Made by a program: the position numbers and the translations under genes
NCBI GenBank assembly: GCA_009704345.1
Contig: WLEH01000043.1
Location: 1 to 7,616, forward strand
Source: Actinomycetota bacterium
GTDB lineage: Bacteria > Actinomycetota > Actinomycetes > S36-B12 > UBA5976
Length of the DNA stretch: 7,616 bases
Direction of reading: 5' to 3'
Notes under the pieces: generated by a model
What the model saw: the letters and a program-made list of their open reading frames with translations, nothing else
Database searches by the model: none
What the model was told of the DNA's origin: nothing
Shown here: piece after piece, positions 5,649 to 7,616 of the stretch
How positions within the stretch are numbered: position 1 is the first letter of the stretch
Layout of the letters: every line of letters starts with the position of its first letter

Positions 5649-6863
5649 GTGGGGAAGATCAAGGTAGTAAATCCAGTTGTGGAACTAGATGGCGATGAAA
5701 TGACCAGAATCATCTGGCAATTCATCAAAGATCGATTGATTCTGCCTTACCTTGATATCGATCTAAAGTATTACGACTTAAGTATCGAGAATCGCGACGC
5801 CACTGATGATCAAGTCACCATTGATTCGGCAAATGCCATTAAGCAATATGGTGTTGGCGTAAAGTGTGCAACCATCACTCCAGATGAGGCTCGAGTTCAA
5901 GAGTTTGGTTTGAAGAAAATGTGGAAGTCGCCAAACGGCACAATTCGAAACATTTTGGGTGGTGTAATTTTCCGCGAACCAATCATTATTAGCAACATCC
6001 CTAGATTGGTGCCAGGTTGGACTAAACCAATCGTGGTTGGACGTCATGCCTTTGGCGATCAGTATCGCGCAACCGACATCAAAGTTCCTGGAGCTGGGTC
6101 ACTGACGTTGACCTACACCCCGGCTGATGGTTCAGAACCAATGGAATTGAATGTGTATGACTTTCCATCAGGTGGCGTAGCAATGGCGATGTACAACTTG
6201 GATGATTCGATTCGTGACTTTGCTCGAGCATCATTGCGATATGGCTTAAGTCGGAATTTTCCAGTTTATTTATCTACCAAGAACACAATTTTGAAAGCTT
6301 ATGATGGCAGATTTAAAGATATCTTCCAAGAAATTTATGAAACTGAATTTAAAGCTGATTTTGAAAAAGCTGGCCTTACTTATGAGCATCGGTTGATTGA
6401 TGACATGGTTGCTGCTGCCATGAAGTGGGAAGGCGGCTACGTCTGGGCGTGCAAGAATTACGACGGTGATGTGCAGTCCGACACCATCGCGCAAGGTTTT
6501 GGTTCACTTGGATTGATGACCAGTGTGCTAATGACGCCAGATGGTAAAACGGTTGAAGCTGAAGCTGCTCATGGCACCGTAACTCGACATTATCGAATGC
6601 ATCAGCAGGGTAAGCCAACCTCAACTAATCCAATCGCTTCCATTTTTGCTTGGACCCAAGGTTTGAGTTATCGAGGCAAAATGGACGGCACGCCAGAGGT
6701 CACTAAGTTCGCTGAGACCTTAGAGCGGGTATGCATTGAAACGGTTGAAGCAGGCAAGATGACCAAAGATTTGAGTTTATTAATTGGTCCAGACCAGCCA
6801 TACTTAACAACTGAGGAATTCCTCGCCGCAGTTGCAGAAAACCTAGAGAAAGCAATGAACTAA
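5649..6863 (+). CDS. icd: NADP-dependent isocitrate dehydrogenase, homodimeric eukaryote-like type
   Basis: This enzyme converts isocitrate to 2-oxoglutarate and CO2, making NADPH, in the cytoplasm. Its 404 residues match the homodimeric type II family (human IDH1/2, M. tuberculosis Icd1), not the large monomeric enzyme of Streptomyces and Corynebacterium. Conserved sites, with human IDH1 equivalents in brackets, are Ser94 and Arg100 in KSPNGTIRN, Arg109 in FRE, Arg132 in GRHAFGDQYRATD with Tyr139, Lys211 (212) in STKNTIL, Asp251 (252) in LIDDMVA, and Asp274 and Asp278 (275, 279) in NYDGDVQSD. GTVTRHYR (309-316), with Arg313 and His314 (314, 315), binds the NADP 2'-phosphate. Translation starts at GTG 5649 behind AGGAG, giving the family-typical N-terminus GKIKVVNPVVELDGDEMTR. 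It follows mdh by 30 bases, pairing two TCA dehydrogenases that may be expressed together. Confidence 0.97.
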   Translation: MGKIKVVNPVVELDGDEMTRIIWQFIKDRLILPYLDIDLKYYDLSIENRDATDDQVTIDSANAIKQYGVGVKCATITPDEARVQEFGLKKMWKSPNGTIRNILGGVIFREPIIISNIPRLVPGWTKPIVVGRHAFGDQYRATDIKVPGAGSLTLTYTPADGSEPMELNVYDFPSGGVAMAMYNLDDSIRDFARASLRYGLSRNFPVYLSTKNTILKAYDGRFKDIFQEIYETEFKADFEKAGLTYEHRLIDDMVAAAMKWEGGYVWACKNYDGDVQSDTIAQGFGSLGLMTSVLMTPDGKTVEAEAAHGTVTRHYRMHQQGKPTSTNPIASIFAWTQGLSYRGKMDGTPEVTKFAETLERVCIETVEAGKMTKDLSLLIGPDQPYLTTEEFLAAVAENLEKAMN

Positions 6864-6867
6864 CCAG

Positions 6868-7616
6868 ATGGCAGATCCGGTCAGAGACATCCTTATTGTT
6901 TTGTTTTTCGTTTTAATAGGTGGTGTTTTTGCTGCGGCCGAGATCAGTTTGATCTCAATTCGGGAAAGTCAGATAGCACAATTTACGGGTCGTCGAGCAA
7001 AGTTAGTAGCGAAATTAATCTCGGCACCAAACCGGTTTTTGGCTGCAGTTCAAGTGGGCGTTACGTTAGCTGGATTCATTTCAGCAGGATTTGGTGCCTC
7101 AAGTTTGTCACCAGATGTTGCGCCTTGGTTTGAGTCATTTGGACTATCTGAATCTGTAGCTGAAACCGCGGCTTTTATTCTCATCACATTAGCGATTTCA
7201 TTTGTGTCTCTTGTGCTAGGTGAATTAGTACCAAAACGCTTGGCGCTTCATCATACGGTTGGTTTTGCATTGGTTTTGGCAGTGCCAGTTGAAATACTGG
7301 CTCGATTGTCAAAACCATTTATTGCGCTGCTTTCGTTCTCAACAAATCTAATTGTTCGGATTTTTGGCGTGGATCCTCACGGTAAGCGTGGCGAAATAGA
7401 TGCTGCTGAACTTAGAGATCTCGTTGCTTCCCAGGAAAATATTTCCGAACAAGAGCGAGCAATTTTGGCAGATGTATTTTCACTGGCCGATAAAGAAGTT
7501 CGTGAAATCATGTTGCCAAGAACTGAGGTTGAGTTTATTGAAGCGGATACCCCAATTTTTAAGGCGGCGCAGTGGGTGAATGACAAAGCATTCTCTCGTT
7601 ATCCAGTTGCCGGGGA
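6868..7616 (+). CDS. CNNM/CorC (HlyC) family membrane protein with DUF21 and CBS domains, 5' part
   Basis: The open frame runs off the right edge; 249 residues are visible. An N-terminal DUF21 (CNNM transmembrane) domain has hydrophobic segments near residues 8-25, 56-76, 101-121 and 129-155. It carries AAAEISLISIRE (22-33) and GELVPKRLAL (118-127), both characteristic of the family. A cytoplasmic part follows: an acidic helix with EIDAAELRDLVASQE (176-190), then REIMLPRTEVEFIEAD (212-227), which opens the first CBS domain. A second CBS domain and often a CorC/HlyC C-terminal domain would be expected beyond the window. Members are linked to magnesium/cobalt homeostasis; the old name hemolysin is misleading and no toxin role is implied. 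The ATG at 6868 lies 4 bases after the icd stop without an evident ribosome binding site, so it probably depends on coupling to icd. Paralogues often occur in tandem pairs. Confidence 0.92.
   Translation, partial: MADPVRDILIVLFFVLIGGVFAAAEISLISIRESQIAQFTGRRAKLVAKLISAPNRFLAAVQVGVTLAGFISAGFGASSLSPDVAPWFESFGLSESVAETAAFILITLAISFVSLVLGELVPKRLALHHTVGFALVLAVPVEILARLSKPFIALLSFSTNLIVRIFGVDPHGKRGEIDAAELRDLVASQENISEQERAILADVFSLADKEVREIMLPRTEVEFIEADTPIFKAAQWVNDKAFSRYPVAG

Noticed and set aside
6868..7616. Hemolysin or toxin gene
   Set aside because: HlyC-type naming is historical. The visible part is a DUF21 membrane domain followed by the start of a CBS domain, which fits a CNNM/CorC cation-homeostasis protein.
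1..7616. Mobile element, phage, defence system, CRISPR array or biosynthetic cluster
   Set aside because: All sequence is accounted for by core metabolic and conserved membrane genes. I saw no repeats, integrase or transposase motifs, tRNA or att-like sites, or compositional breaks.

Overview
The window is a compact, single-strand block of housekeeping genes, almost certainly from an actinobacterium. The gene order sucD, DUF6350 (PerM-like) membrane protein, purN, purH, folD, DUF3017 membrane protein, mdh matches the arrangement I know from Actinobacteria such as Streptomyces and, in part, Mycobacterium. DUF6350 and DUF3017 proteins are essentially actinobacterial. Base and codon use are visibly AT-leaning (many TTA, AAA, ATT codons), unlike high-GC soil actinobacteria. 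About 118 of 7616 bases lie outside genes. Both features suggest a small, streamlined actinobacterium of the freshwater or marine planktonic kind (for example Nanopelagicales/acI), but that placement is inference.

Layout: the 3' end of sucD (2-223) is followed after 2 bases by a nine-helix DUF6350 protein (226-1395). purN (1388-1972) overlaps it by 8 bases, and purH (1965-3488) overlaps purN by 8 bases. folD (3501-4334) follows after 12 bases, and a small DUF3017 protein (4331-4591) overlaps folD by 4 bases. The only sizeable gap (4592-4661, 70 bases) holds a perfect small stem-loop and a strong ribosome binding site for mdh (4662-5618). icd (5649-6863, GTG start, own ribosome binding site) comes next. 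A CNNM/CorC-type DUF21-CBS membrane protein starts at 6868 and runs off the right edge. No gene is supported on the minus strand. I see no RNA gene, mobile element, CRISPR array or clear intrinsic terminator.

Functionally, three TCA-cycle enzymes (succinyl-CoA synthetase alpha subunit, malate dehydrogenase, NADP isocitrate dehydrogenase) flank a one-carbon/purine module. FolD makes 10-formyl-tetrahydrofolate, and PurN and PurH spend it in de novo IMP synthesis. All catalytic residues I checked are present, so every complete enzyme looks functional.

I found no convincing undescribed system. The points most worth a second look are the LDH-like, Chloroflexus-type malate dehydrogenase at a locus where better-known actinobacteria carry a different malate dehydrogenase type, the hairpin leader in front of it, and the two uncharacterised membrane proteins embedded in the purine/folate run.
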